Positions 55,312 to 64,000 of a stretch of DNA of 64,000 bases are shown here, piece after piece. The position numbers and the translations under genes were made by a program. The DNA is from Paraburkholderia nodosa (lineage in GTDB: Bacteria; Pseudomonadota; Gammaproteobacteria; Burkholderiales; Burkholderiaceae). Each line of letters begins with the position of its first letter. Within the stretch, counting starts at the first letter, position 1. The notes below the pieces were generated by a model. It was not told where the DNA came from and searched no databases. It worked only from the letters and a program-made list of their open reading frames with translations. The DNA lies in the NCBI RefSeq assembly GCF_001718195.1, contig NZ_MCNV01000003.1, positions 186,001-250,000 on the forward strand. The letters are read 5' to 3'.

Positions 55312-56466
55312 TCAAAACAGGTCGAGCTGAGGCTTCTCGCGCACGGTCTTCGACTGCACGAACGCCGACATGTCCAGAATGCCGTGGCGCCGCTCGTTGA
55401 GCCCGAGGCGCCGCACGGCATGATGAAAGCGCTGCTTGAGCAGGTCGGCCCACAGCCCCGTTCCCTTCATGCGCTGCGAAAACGCCGATTCGTAGTCTTT
55501 GCCGCCGCGCATGTCGCGCACGCGGCTCATCACGCGCTCGGCGCGCTGCGGGAAGTGCGCCGCCAGCCAGTCCTGGAACAGCGGCGCGACCTCCCACGGC
55601 AAACGCAGCACGATGTAACTCGCGCTTGTCGCACCGGCCTCGGCGCAGGCTTCGAGCACGCGCTCCATGTCGGGCTCGGTCACGAACGGAATCACGGGTG
55701 CGATGCTCACGCCGACCGGCACACCGGCTTCGGCGAGCGTGCGGATGGTACGCAGCCGCCGCGCGGGTGTCGCCGCACGCGGTTCGAGCGAGCGGGCGAT
55801 ATCGGCGTCGAGTGTGGTGATCGTGATTGCCGCCATGAACTGCTGGCGCGCGGCCATCGGCGCGAGCAGGTCGAGATCGCGTTCGATCAGCGAGGATTTC
55901 GTGATGGCCGCGAACGGATGCTGCCGTTCCGCCAGCACTTCGACCACGCGGCGTGTGATGCGCAGGTCGCGCTCTACCGGTTGCCAGGCGTCGGTATTCA
56001 CGCCCAGCGCAATCGGCTCGGGCTCGTACGACGGCTTGGCGATTTCCCGCGCGAGCAACTCCGCCGCATTGACCTTGGCGTAGATTCGGCTCTCGAAATC
56101 GAGCCCCGGCGAGAGGCCGAGATAACTGTGCGTAGGCCGCGCAAAGCAATAGATACAGCCGTGCTCGCAGCCGCGATACGGATTGAGCGAGACGTTGAAT
56201 GGAATGTCCGGCGACTGGTTGCGTGTGAGGATGCTCTTCGCGCGCTCTTCGAAGACTTCGGTGCGCAGCCTGGGCTCGCCGGTTTCATCGCCATCACCAT
56301 CGCGCTCCCCGCCGACACCCGTGGGCTGCCAGCCGTCGTCGAACGCTTCGCGCTGGTCGACTTCGTAGCGCCCTTGCAGGTTCGTGACCGCCCCGCGCCC
56401 CTTGCGCGCCGTGGGCGGTGCAACGGGATACCAGGCGTCGGGATCGGGGTGATGGGAATCAGTCAC
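55312..56466 (-). CDS. SplB-like radical SAM protein (PA0069 family)
   Basis: A 384-residue radical SAM protein. The cluster motif is C-E-H-G-C-I-Y-C (Cys100, Cys104, Cys107), preceded by SPDIPFNVSLNPYRG, as in spore-photoproduct-lyase-like proteins (the PA0069/Rv2578c branch). Its chemistry is unknown; relatives are suspected of DNA repair. The start is GTG at 56466 with no good Shine-Dalgarno. A perfect-core LexA box sits 35 bp upstream, so SOS control is likely. I recall that the P. aeruginosa PA0069 gene was reported in the LexA regulon, which fits. Confidence 0.9.
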   Translation of the reverse strand: MTDSHHPDPDAWYPVAPPTARKGRGAVTNLQGRYEVDQREAFDDGWQPTGVGGERDGDGDETGEPRLRTEVFEERAKSILTRNQSPDIPFNVSLNPYRGCEHGCIYCFARPTHSYLGLSPGLDFESRIYAKVNAAELLAREIAKPSYEPEPIALGVNTDAWQPVERDLRITRRVVEVLAERQHPFAAITKSSLIERDLDLLAPMAARQQFMAAITITTLDADIARSLEPRAATPARRLRTIRTLAEAGVPVGVSIAPVIPFVTEPDMERVLEACAEAGATSASYIVLRLPWEVAPLFQDWLAAHFPQRAERVMSRVRDMRGGKDYESAFSQRMKGTGLWADLLKQRFHHAVRRLGLNERRHGILDMSAFVQSKTVREKPQLDLF

Positions 56467-56490
56467 GGGTAGAGAAAATGGACATGAAAG

Positions 56491-56530
56491 CGCGGATCGA
56501 TACTGTATAAATATACAGTATCGATCCGCG
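56491..56530. promoter_or_regulatory. 40-bp palindrome with a consensus LexA (SOS) box
   Basis: The core TACTGTATAAATATACAGTA at 56501-56520 differs from TACTG(TA)5CAGTA by one base. It is extended on both sides by CGCGGATCGA and TCGATCCGCG, so 19 of 20 base pairs of a 40-bp palindrome match, failing only at the central pair. It lies upstream of the radical SAM gene and downstream of the Lrp gene, both on the minus strand. Confidence 0.85.
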
Positions 56531-56577
56531 TTGTCGAGTCCTAAAAAAGGGGCCGCCTTCAGCCCGCTGTTACCCGT

Positions 56578-57066
56578 TCATTCCCCCACGGCGATGGTCA
56601 GCGTCTCCTTGATCTCTTCCATCACCACGTAGCTCTTCGACTGCACGGCGCCCGGCAGTTGCAGCAGGATGTCGCCGAGCAGCTTGCGGTAGTCGGCCAT
56701 CTCGCCGATGCGCGCCTTGATGAGATAGTCGAAGTCGCCCGAGACGAGATGGCATTCGAGCACTTCGGGAATCTTCTGCACCTCGCGGCGGAACTGGTCG
56801 AACATGTTGCCGCTCTTGTGATCGAGCGTGATCTCCACGAACACGAGCAGCGCCGCACCCAGCACCGAGGGATTCACACGCGCGAAGTAACCCGTGATCA
56901 CGCCGTCGCGCTCCATGCGCTTGACGCGCTCGATGCACGGTGTGACCGAGAGCCCGACCTGCTCCGCGAGGTCCTTCATCGCCATGCGGCCGTCCTCCTG
57001 GAGCAGCTTCAGGATGCGGTGATCGAGCCGGTCGAGCGCGCGGACCGGTTGGCGCTGCGTTCTCAT
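56578..57066 (-). CDS. Lrp/AsnC family regulator (DadR-like)
   Basis: A 162-residue regulator: N-terminal HTH (LDRLDHRILKLLQEDGRMAMKDLAEQVGLSVTPCIERVKRMERDGVI) and a RAM effector domain (LVFVEITLDHKSGNMFDQF ... GDFDYLIKARIGEM). It is divergent from dadA by about 176 bp, the usual place of DadR, which activates D-amino acid dehydrogenase in response to alanine. GGAAGAAAT precedes the ATG at 57066. Confidence 0.93.
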   Translation of the reverse strand: MRTQRQPVRALDRLDHRILKLLQEDGRMAMKDLAEQVGLSVTPCIERVKRMERDGVITGYFARVNPSVLGAALLVFVEITLDHKSGNMFDQFRREVQKIPEVLECHLVSGDFDYLIKARIGEMADYRKLLGDILLQLPGAVQSKSYVVMEEIKETLTIAVGE

Positions 57067-57242
57067 GATTTCTTCCCGAAAATCTGAAAAATACGATAAC
57101 AAAACCTGGACATACAACAATAGCATAGCTACAAATACTGGCTACACCCGGATTTTCATGCCTTCTTCCCTATCGGTGCCAAAACACGGCTTCCAAGGGC
57201 CCGGCAACGCGGCGTAGCTCAACGAAACTATATGGAGCAGCT

Positions 57243-58529
57243 ATGCGAGTCGTCGTGTTGGGCAGTGGTGTGGTCGGTGTGGCCAGCGCCTGGTATCTCG
57301 CCCGCGCGGGCCACGAAGTCACGGTGATCGACCGCGAGGCCGGTCCCGCGCTCGAAACCAGTTTTGCCAATGCCGGACAGATCTCGCCGGGCTACGCCGC
57401 ACCGTGGGCCGCGCCGGGCGTGCCGCTCAAGGCGATCAAGTGGATGTTCGAGAAGCACGCGCCGCTCGCCATTCGTCTGGACGGCACGAAGTTCCAGCTG
57501 CAGTGGATGTGGCAGATGCTGCAGAACTGCACGGCTGAACGCTACGCGCTCAACAAAGGCCGCATGGTGCGTCTCGCGGAATACAGCCGCGACTGCCTGC
57601 AGGCGTTGCGCGCCGACACGGGCATTGAGTATGAAGGCCGCACGGGCGGCACGCTCCAGGTGTTCCGCACGCAGCAGCAGTTCGAAGGCGCAGCGAAGGA
57701 CATCGCCGTGCTCAAGGACGCGAACGTTCCGTACGAACTGCTCACCGCAGCCGAACTCGGCCGCGCAGAACCGGCGCTCGCCGCGGTGTCGGGCAAGCTC
57801 ACCGGCGGCCTGCGTCTGCCCGGCGACGAAACCGGCGACTGCCAGATGTTCACCACGCGCCTCGCCGCCATGGCCGAACAACTGGGTGTGAAATTCCGCT
57901 ACAACACGCCGATCGACGGCCTCGCCATGCAGGGCGACCGTATCGCGGGCGTGCAATGCGGCAGCGAGCTGGTGCGCGCCGATTCGTTCGTGGTCGCGCT
58001 CGGCTCCTTCTCGACGAAGATGCTCGCGGGCCTCGTGAAGATTCCGGTTTATCCGCTCAAGGGCTATTCGATCACGGCGCCGATCGTGAATGCGAGTGCC
58101 GCGCCGGTTTCGACCGTGCTCGACGAAACCTACAAGATCGCGATCACGCGTTTTGACGACCGCATCCGTGTGGGCGGCATGGCCGAGATCGTCGGCTTCG
58201 ACAAGACGCTCAAGCAGGCGCGCCGTGAAACGCTCGAAATGTGCGTCAACGACTTGTTCCCGGGCGGCGGCGACACGACGAAGACCACCTTCTGGACCGG
58301 CCTGCGCCCGATGACGCCGGACGGCACGCCGGTTGTCGGCCGCACGCCGATCTCGAACCTGTTCCTGAACACGGGTCACGGCACGCTCGGCTGGACGATG
58401 TCGTGCGGTTCGGGCCAATTGCTCGCCGACCTGATCTCGGGCAAGCAACCCGCCATCCGCGCCGACGATCTTTCGGTGCACCGCTATCTCGGCGACACGC
58501 AAGGCTCGCATCGTCCGGCGTATGCCTGA
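57243..58529 (+). CDS. dadA: D-amino acid dehydrogenase small subunit DadA
   Basis: An FAD enzyme that deaminates D-alanine and other D-amino acids, passing electrons to the respiratory chain. The 428-residue product has the FAD motif [30 protein letters not shown] (residues 3-32), [20 protein letters not shown], and the C-terminal [14 protein letters not shown] and [20 protein letters not shown] precedes the ATG. No dadX racemase follows; a terminator does. Confidence 0.95.
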   Translation: MRVVVLGSGVVGVASAWYLARAGHEVTVIDREAGPALETSFANAGQISPGYAAPWAAPGVPLKAIKWMFEKHAPLAIRLDGTKFQLQWMWQMLQNCTAERYALNKGRMVRLAEYSRDCLQALRADTGIEYEGRTGGTLQVFRTQQQFEGAAKDIAVLKDANVPYELLTAAELGRAEPALAAVSGKLTGGLRLPGDETGDCQMFTTRLAAMAEQLGVKFRYNTPIDGLAMQGDRIAGVQCGSELVRADSFVVALGSFSTKMLAGLVKIPVYPLKGYSITAPIVNASAAPVSTVLDETYKIAITRFDDRIRVGGMAEIVGFDKTLKQARRETLEMCVNDLFPGGGDTTKTTFWTGLRPMTPDGTPVVGRTPISNLFLNTGHGTLGWTMSCGSGQLLADLISGKQPAIRADDLSVHRYLGDTQGSHRPAYA

Positions 58530-58551
58530 AGCCAGCCACGCAGCGTGAATG

Positions 58552-58580
58552 AACACGGCGCCGCCAGGGCGCCGTGTTTC
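58552..58580. terminator. Bidirectional terminator between dadA and acyl-CoA dehydrogenase
   Basis: AACACGGCGCC and GGCGCCGTGTT pair around GCCAG, followed by TCATTTCT on the plus strand. Confidence 0.7.
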
Positions 58581-58610
58581 ATTTCTCGCTGTGAGTAGCG
58601 CGCGGCTGCG

Positions 58611-60398
58611 TCAGAACTGATCCTCCGCTAGCGCCAGCACGCCCTCGCTGCCGTTGGCGCTGACGATCGCCGCTTCGAGCGCCACCGCCTGCGGCAAGAC
58701 GTGTTGCGCGTAGAACTGCGCCGTGGCGATCTTCGCGCCATGAAACTTCGGGTCCTCCTGCATGAGACGCTGCGAGGCGAGCATGGCGCGCGCCATCTGC
58801 CAGCCGCCCAGCACGATGCCCGCCAGCTTCAGATACGGCACGCTGCCCGCGAATACCGCGTTCGGATCGCTTTTCGTCTTCGCGAGCACGAAGTCCACGG
58901 CCGATGCCAGCGCCTCCTTACCCGCCGCGAGATGCTTGCGCATCGACTCGAACGCCGCGCCTCGTTGTGCGGCCAGCGCGTCGACGGTCTGCGCGATATC
59001 GGCAAGCAGCGCCTTTGCCGCCGCGCCGCCGTCGCGCAGCGTCTTGCGTCCGATGAGATCGTTCGCCTGGATCGCCGTCGTGCCCTCGTAGATCGGCAGA
59101 ATGCGTGCGTCACGGTAGAACTGCGCCGCGCCTGTCTCCTCGATGAAGCCCATGCCGCCATGCACCTGCACGCCGAGGCTCGTCACTTCGAGCGCCAGTT
59201 CGGTGCTCCAGCCCTTCACGATCGGCACGAGATACTCGTAGCGCGCCTGATGCCGCGCACGGGCCGCCTCGTCGGGGTCGCCATGCGCGCGGTCGCTCTC
59301 GCCGGCCGCCACGTAAGCGAGCGCACGCGCGGCTTCGGTGAGCGCACGCATCGTGGCGAGCATGCGGCGCACGTCGGGGTGATGGATGATGCTCACCGCG
59401 GCTTTCGCGGAACCGTCCACCGGGCGGCTCTGCACGCGCTCCTTCGCATAGGCGAGCGCCTTCTGGTACGCGCGATCGGAGACGGCCACGCCCTGCATGC
59501 CCACCGCAAAACGCGCGGCGTTCATCATGATGAACATGTATTCGAGGCCGCGATTCTCTTCGCCGATCAACTGGCCGATCGCGCCGCCATGGTCGCCGAA
59601 CTGCAGCACGGCGGTCGGGCTCGCCTTGATGCCGAGCTTGTGTTCGATCGATACGCAGTGCACATCGTTGCGCGCGCCGAGCGTGCCATCTTCGTTGACG
59701 AGGAACTTCGGCACGATGAAGAGCGAAATGCCCTTCACGCCTTCGGGCGCCGTGGGCGTGCGCGCGAGCACGAGATGGACGATGTTCTCCGCCATGTCGT
59801 GCTCGCCCCACGTGATGAAGATCTTCGTGCCGAACACCTTGTACGTGCCGTCGCCTTGCGGCTCGGCGCGCGTGCGCACGGCGGCGAGATCGGAGCCCGC
59901 CTGCGGCTCAGTGAGGTTCATCGTGCCGGTCCAGTCGCCGGAGATGAGCTTCGGCACGAAGCGCTGCTTTTGCGCTTCGCTGCCGGCGGTGAGGAGCGCT
60001 TCGATGGCGCCGTCGGTGAGCAGCGGACACAACGCGAACGAAAGGTTCGCCGCGTTGAGCATTTCCACACACGGCGTGCCGACGAGCTTCGGTAAACCTT
60101 GTCCTTCGTATTCCTGAGGATGCTGCACGCCTTGCCAGCCGCCTTCCACGTATTGGCGGAATGCCGCCTTGAAACCGGGCGTGGCGTGCACGTTGCCGTT
60201 TTCCCAGCGGCTCGGATTGCGGTCGCCTTCGGCGTTCAGCGGCTCGAGCACTTCGCCGCACAGCTTCGCGGCTTCGTGCAGCACCGCTTCGACCGTTTCG
60301 GGCGTGGCGTCTTCGCCGCCCGGTAAGCTGGCGATTTCTTCGAGGCCGGCCAGTTCCTTCATGACGAACAGCATGTCGCTCGTGGGCGCCTGGTACAT
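58611..60398 (-). CDS. Acyl-CoA dehydrogenase, large (C-terminal domain) type
   Basis: A 595-residue FAD acyl-CoA dehydrogenase of the long family with an extra C-terminal domain, as in Burkholderia FadE-like and 3-methylmercaptopropionyl-CoA dehydrogenases. WTGTMNLTEPQAGSDLAAVRTRA and KIFITWGEHDMAENIVHLVLAR bind FAD/substrate; YEGTTAIQANDLIGRKTLRDGG holds the catalytic Glu region. GGAGGA precedes the ATG. Reducing equivalents would go to EtfAB, encoded directly upstream. Confidence 0.92.
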   Translation of the reverse strand: MYQAPTSDMLFVMKELAGLEEIASLPGGEDATPETVEAVLHEAAKLCGEVLEPLNAEGDRNPSRWENGNVHATPGFKAAFRQYVEGGWQGVQHPQEYEGQGLPKLVGTPCVEMLNAANLSFALCPLLTDGAIEALLTAGSEAQKQRFVPKLISGDWTGTMNLTEPQAGSDLAAVRTRAEPQGDGTYKVFGTKIFITWGEHDMAENIVHLVLARTPTAPEGVKGISLFIVPKFLVNEDGTLGARNDVHCVSIEHKLGIKASPTAVLQFGDHGGAIGQLIGEENRGLEYMFIMMNAARFAVGMQGVAVSDRAYQKALAYAKERVQSRPVDGSAKAAVSIIHHPDVRRMLATMRALTEAARALAYVAAGESDRAHGDPDEAARARHQARYEYLVPIVKGWSTELALEVTSLGVQVHGGMGFIEETGAAQFYRDARILPIYEGTTAIQANDLIGRKTLRDGGAAAKALLADIAQTVDALAAQRGAAFESMRKHLAAGKEALASAVDFVLAKTKSDPNAVFAGSVPYLKLAGIVLGGWQMARAMLASQRLMQEDPKFHGAKIATAQFYAQHVLPQAVALEAAIVSANGSEGVLALAEDQF

Positions 60399-60437
60399 TT
60401 CAGTCTCCTCCTGTCGGTATGCGGTTCCTCAAATGAC

Positions 60438-60464
60438 AAAGGGGCGCCGCAGCGCCCCTTTGTT
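60438..60464 (-). terminator. Terminator after etfA
   Basis: On the minus strand AAGGGGCGC and GCGCCCCTT pair over nine bases and are followed by TTTGTCATTT. It separates etfBA from the acyl-CoA dehydrogenase gene. Confidence 0.6.
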
Positions 60465-60530
60465 GCTTCGTCTCACGCCACGCGTTCAATCATGATACGC
60501 GGCGCTCGTCGCTCGATACACCGGCCGGAT

Positions 60531-61478
60531 TCAGCCGAGTTCCTTCACGAGTTCCGGCACGACCGTGAACAGGTCGCCCACGAGGCCGTAATCGGCCACG
60601 CTGAAGATCGGTGCTTCTTCGTCCTTGTTGATCGCGACGATGACCTTCGAGTCCTTCATGCCGGCAAGGTGCTGGATCGCACCCGAGATGCCGACCGCCA
60701 CGTACAGTTGCGGCGCGACGATCTTGCCGGTCTGTCCGACCTGATAGTCGTTCGGCACATAGCCCGCGTCGACGGCTGCGCGCGAGGCGCCAAGTGCGGC
60801 GTTGAGCTTGTCCGCGAGCGGCTCCAGCACCTTCGTGTAGTTCTCGCCGCTGCCCAGACCCCGGCCGCCCGAGACGATGATCTTTGCGCTCGTGAGTTCC
60901 GGACGGTCGAGCTTCGTCACTTCACGGCCGACGAACTGGGTGAGGCCGCTGTCCGCTGCCGCGTCGAGCTTCTCGACTGCTGCGCTGCCGCCAACGGCTG
61001 CAACTGCATCGAATGCCGTCGTACGCACGGTGATGACCTTGATCGGGTCGACCGATTGCACCGTCGCGATGGCATTGCCCGCGTAGATCGGGCGCTCGAA
61101 CGTGTCCGGCGCATCCACAGCGGTGATGTCGCTGATTTGCGCGACGTCGAGCTTCGCGGCGATACGCGGCGTGACGTTCTTGCCCGCTGCCGTTGCCGGC
61201 GCCAGGATGTGCGTGTAGTTCTTCGCCGCATTTTGCACAAGCGCGAGGACCGTCGCTTCGACGTTCTCGGCGAGACCCTGTTCGAGTTGCGGCGCGTCGG
61301 CCAGCAGCACCTTCGCAACGCCTGCGATCTTCGCGGCGGCATCCGCTGCGGCTTGCGCATTGTGGCCCGCGACCAGCACGTGCACGTCGCCGCCAATTTT
61401 CTGCGCTGCGGCGACCGTGTTCAGCGTCGCGGCCTTGATCGAGTGATTGTCGTGTTCAGCAATAACCAGATTCGTCAT
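60531..61478 (-). CDS. etfA: Electron transfer flavoprotein alpha subunit
   Basis: A 315-residue subunit binding FAD. The C-terminal domain shows the EtfA signature [69 protein letters not shown] with the FAD pyrophosphate loop. It forms a heterodimer with EtfB, which lies 14 bp upstream, and passes electrons from acyl-CoA dehydrogenases to ETF:ubiquinone oxidoreductase. Confidence 0.97.
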   Translation of the reverse strand: MTNLVIAEHDNHSIKAATLNTVAAAQKIGGDVHVLVAGHNAQAAADAAAKIAGVAKVLLADAPQLEQGLAENVEATVLALVQNAAKNYTHILAPATAAGKNVTPRIAAKLDVAQISDITAVDAPDTFERPIYAGNAIATVQSVDPIKVITVRTTAFDAVAAVGGSAAVEKLDAAADSGLTQFVGREVTKLDRPELTSAKIIVSGGRGLGSGENYTKVLEPLADKLNAALGASRAAVDAGYVPNDYQVGQTGKIVAPQLYVAVGISGAIQHLAGMKDSKVIVAINKDEEAPIFSVADYGLVGDLFTVVPELVKELG

Positions 61479-61492
61479 TTTCGTCTCGCTCC

Positions 61493-62242
61493 TTACAGCA
61501 CCTTGGCTTCCGTCTTCAGCTTCTCGACCAGCGTCTTCACGTCCGGCACCTTCACGCCTGCGCTGCGCTTGGGCGGCTCGGCAACCTTCAGCGTCTTCAG
61601 ACGCGGCGTGACGTCGACGCCGAGGTCTTCGGGCTTGACGGTTTCCAGCGGCTTCTTCTTCGCCTTCATGATGTTCGGCAGCGTGACGTAGCGCGGCTCG
61701 TTCAGGCGCAGATCCGTCGTAACGACTGCGGGCAGCTTGAGCGACAGCGTTTCCGCGCCACCGTCCACTTCGCGCGACACGGTCGCCTTGCCGTCGGCCA
61801 CGACCACCTTCGAGGCAAACGTAGCCTGCGGCAGGTTCGCCAGCGCGGCGAGCATCTGGCCGGTCTGGTTCGAATCGTCGTCGATGGCCTGCTTGCCGAG
61901 GATGACCAGTTGCGGCTGTTCCTTGTCGACCAGCGCCTTCAGTAGCTTGGCCACAGCCAGCGGCTGGAGGTCTTCGTTCGACTCGATGAGGATCGCGCGA
62001 TCCGCGCCGATGGCCAGCGCCGTGCGCAGCGTTTCCTGCGCTTGCGTCACGCCCGCCGAAACGGCGATGACTTCGGTCGCCACGCCCGCTTCCTTCAGAC
62101 GCACCGCTTCTTCCACGGCGATTTCGTCGAACGGGTTCATCGACATCTTCACGTTCGCGATGTCGACGCCCGTGCCATCCGACTTCACACGAACCTTCAC
62201 GTTGTAATCGACTACGCGTTTGACTGGCACAAGGACTTTCAT
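61493..62242 (-). CDS. etfB: Electron transfer flavoprotein beta subunit
   Basis: A 249-residue subunit with the AMP-binding fold: [37 protein letters not shown] and the signature VEEIAVE-like [31 protein letters not shown]. First gene of etfB-etfA on the minus strand. Confidence 0.97.
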   Translation of the reverse strand: MKVLVPVKRVVDYNVKVRVKSDGTGVDIANVKMSMNPFDEIAVEEAVRLKEAGVATEVIAVSAGVTQAQETLRTALAIGADRAILIESNEDLQPLAVAKLLKALVDKEQPQLVILGKQAIDDDSNQTGQMLAALANLPQATFASKVVVADGKATVSREVDGGAETLSLKLPAVVTTDLRLNEPRYVTLPNIMKAKKKPLETVKPEDLGVDVTPRLKTLKVAEPPKRSAGVKVPDVKTLVEKLKTEAKVL

Positions 62243-62388
62243 TCACATGCTCCGAAGTTACGAATACGTCAACCTGGCGGACATTATAGCGATAGCCCTG
62301 TCGGGCCGATCTGCCACCAGCAATTTTCCCGAACCACCGCTGCCGCACCCCGGTCATCAGTAGCGAACGATCGTGCGATTTTACGGTG

Positions 62389-62418
62389 GAAAAAACCCGG
62401 GCATCAAGCCCGGGCGCC
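62389..62418 (-). terminator. Terminator of the metNIQ operon
   Basis: On the minus strand GCCCGGGC, TTGAT, GCCCGGGT form an eight-bp stem, then TTTTT. It lies 35 bp after the metQ stop. Confidence 0.85.
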
Positions 62419-62452
62419 GAAAAATATCTCTAATTTCACGGCCCAGGGGGTC

Positions 62453-63250
62453 CTACCAGGAGGTGATAACTGCCCCGCCGAACGTCGTTTCGACGTAGCG
62501 CTTCACTTCCGGCGAGTGGTACGCGGCGACCAGCTTCGCCACCCAGGGCTTGTTGCGGTCGGCCTCGCGGATCGCGAGGATATTCACGTACGGCCCCTTC
62601 GGGTCTTCGATTGCGATCGCGTCCTGTTTCGGCTTCAGGCCCGCTTGCATGGCGAAGTTCGTGTTGATCGCGGCGGCGTCCACGTCGTCGAGCGAACGCG
62701 GAATCTGTGCGGCGTCGAGCTCGACGATTTTCAGCTTCCTGGGGTTTTCCACGATGTCGAGCGGCGTCGCCTTCAAACCTGCGTCGGCGCGCAACTTGAT
62801 GAGACCCTGGCTCTGCAGCAGCAGCAACGCACGGCCGCCATTCGTCGGATCATTCGGCACCGCGATGCGCGCGCCCGGCTTCAGTTCGGAGAGCGATTTG
62901 ATCTTCTTCGAGTAGATGCCCATCGGGAACGTAACGGTGTCGGCGATCTTGATCAGCTTGTAGCCGCGATCCTTCACCTGCGCGTCGAGATACGGCGCGT
63001 GCTGGTAGCTGTTGGCGTCGAGATCGCCGCCCGCGAGCGCCGCGTTCGGCTGCACGTAGTCGGAGAACTCGATGATCTTGATGTTCAGGCCGCTCTTCGC
63101 GGCCACGCTCTTCACGACTTCCATCACCTGCTCGTGCGGGCCGCCCGTCACGCCCACCTTGATGGTTTCGTCCGCGTGCGCAGCAAGCGGTGCGATGAGC
63201 GAAGCCGCGCCAAGCGCCGCCGCGAGCCGGATCATGAAACGACGTTGCAT
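62453..63250 (-). CDS. metQ: MetQ/NlpA family methionine-binding protein
   Basis: The periplasmic substrate-binding component of a methionine ABC importer. 265 residues with a signal peptide (cleaved about AHA) and the mature N-terminus DETIKVGVTGGPHEQVMEVV. LDANSYQHAPYLD, IAVPNDPTNGGRALLLLQ and AAINTNFAMQAGL match the NlpA family. ATG at 63250 is chosen; a TTG two codons earlier is unlikely. No lipobox Cys is visible, unlike E. coli MetQ. Confidence 0.94.
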   Translation of the reverse strand: MQRRFMIRLAAALGAASLIAPLAAHADETIKVGVTGGPHEQVMEVVKSVAAKSGLNIKIIEFSDYVQPNAALAGGDLDANSYQHAPYLDAQVKDRGYKLIKIADTVTFPMGIYSKKIKSLSELKPGARIAVPNDPTNGGRALLLLQSQGLIKLRADAGLKATPLDIVENPRKLKIVELDAAQIPRSLDDVDAAAINTNFAMQAGLKPKQDAIAIEDPKGPYVNILAIREADRNKPWVAKLVAAYHSPEVKRYVETTFGGAVITSW

Positions 63251-63305
63251 ATCCAACCTTTGTCTTGTGTAGTTATGTTGATCGAAAAACCGCTTGTTTT
63301 AAGGC

Positions 63306-63959
63306 CTATTTGTGGCTCAGGCGCCGCACGAGCCAGTCGCCGAACGACTGCACGAGCTGCACGAACACGATCAGGATCACGACCACGATCAACATGACTT
63401 CGGGTTCGAAGCGCTGATAGCCGTAGCGGATGCCGAGGTCGCCAAGACCACCGCCGCCGATCGCGCCGGCCATCGCCGAATAGCCGACGAGCGAGATGAA
63501 CGTGATGGTGAGCCCCGCCACGACGCCTGGCAGCGACTCGGGCAGCAGCACCTTGAAGACGATCTGGCTCGTGCTCGCGCCCATGGCCTGGGCCGCTTCG
63601 ATCAGGCCGCGATCGACTTCGCGCAGCGCCGTTTCGACGAGCCGCGCGATAAACGGCGCAGCGGCGATGGTGAGCGGCACGACGGCGGCCGCCGTGCCGA
63701 TCGACGAGCCGACCACGAGGCGCGTGAACGGAATCACGGCAACGAGCAGGATGATGAACGGCGTGGAACGCACGGCATTGACGATCACCCCCATCACGCG
63801 ATTCGCGGCGATGTTCTGCAGCACGCCGTTGCGGTCGGTGAGATAGAGCAGCACGCCGAGCGGCAGGCCGATGGCCGCGCCCACGAGTCCCGAGATGCCC
63901 ACCATGACGAGCGTCTCCCAGAACGACTGGACGAACATGTCGAACATTTCACTCCACAT
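63306..63959 (-). CDS. metI: D-methionine ABC transporter permease MetI
   Basis: A 217-residue permease with five to six spans. The EAA-type loop near EVDRGLIEAAQAMGASTSQIVFKVLLPESLPGVVAG contacts MetN. It starts inside the metN 3' end (11-bp overlap), so the three genes form metN-metI-metQ. Confidence 0.95.
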   Translation of the reverse strand: MWSEMFDMFVQSFWETLVMVGISGLVGAAIGLPLGVLLYLTDRNGVLQNIAANRVMGVIVNAVRSTPFIILLVAVIPFTRLVVGSSIGTAAAVVPLTIAAAPFIARLVETALREVDRGLIEAAQAMGASTSQIVFKVLLPESLPGVVAGLTITFISLVGYSAMAGAIGGGGLGDLGIRYGYQRFEPEVMLIVVVILIVFVQLVQSFGDWLVRRLSHK

Positions 63960-64000
63960 GGGACAGTTCCTCCACCACGACGCCTTGTTCGCGCAGCCAC
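63949..64000 (-). CDS. metN: Methionine ABC transporter ATPase MetN, C-terminal end
   Basis: Only the last 16 codons and the stop are in the window (residues WLREQGVVVEELSHVE); the rest lies beyond 64000. The identity is inferred from its overlap with metI and this tail, which resembles the regulatory domain end of MetN. Partial at the window edge. Confidence 0.75.
   Translation of the reverse strand, partial: WLREQGVVVEELSHVE

Overview
The window is high-GC chromosomal DNA with the gene content and synteny of Burkholderiales, most like Paraburkholderia, Caballeronia or Burkholderia: rpsP-rimM-trmD-rplS with the long RimM N-terminal extension, orn next to a Ste24-like M48 protease, rsgA followed by a DUF2007 protein, dadA divergent from an Lrp regulator, etfBA beside an acyl-CoA dehydrogenase, and moaA-mobA-moeA. 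The genus is an inference; no rRNA or phylogenetic marker was compared. No IS element, prophage or CRISPR array is visible.

Layout. 1-4200: molybdenum cofactor genes moaA-mobA-moeA, a small membrane protein and a GNAT acetyltransferase. 4200-10240 (minus strand): rmuC and a 2-hydroxyacid dehydrogenase (overlapping), a LutC-domain protein translationally coupled to an NhaD-type antiporter, and pncB. 10240-14900: fdxA, two identical tRNA-Asn genes with terminators, creA, an AraC regulator, azlCD and an unknown protein. 14900-27500: a UvrD-type helicase with a LexA-like box at its start, small exported and RNA-binding proteins, MATE and BASS transporters, a phospholipase D lipoprotein, fumC, a thioesterase, a GlxA-type regulator, a 48-residue lipoprotein and an ArsR regulator. 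27700-30280: a FecR/DUF6600 exported protein with a Pro-Gln repeat tail.

31657-41887 is the most striking region. A seven-gene operon (33590-40344) reads as a variant of the Fap functional-amyloid system. It encodes exported proteins with G-V-N-x-A-x-G-x-x-N repeats (FapB/C/E-like), a C39-family peptidase (FapD-like) and an outer-membrane barrel with an N-terminal coiled coil (FapF-like). It is flanked by two paralogous VpsR-like sigma-54 enhancer-binding proteins. A GG-N10-GC sigma-54 promoter lies just before the first gene and a perfect 16-bp palindrome lies about 90 bp further up, so a complete circuit of activator, promoter, amyloid subunits, protease and secretion pore is visible. The first operon protein has a double-glycine-like motif that could be the substrate of the C39 peptidase. 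The locus sits between thyA and folA.

41900-50700: folA, pmbA, yjgA-mog, orn, the M48 protease, rsgA, a DUF2007 protein, a CobD-like protein and a CoA-pyrophosphatase-type NUDIX hydrolase. 50700-53300: ribosomal operon. 53400-57100: a PQQ-type sugar dehydrogenase, a TM2 protein, a SplB-like radical SAM protein preceded by a 40-bp near-perfect palindrome with a consensus LexA box at its core, and the Lrp regulator. 57200-64000: dadA, acyl-CoA dehydrogenase, etfBA and the metNIQ methionine importer, cut at the window end.
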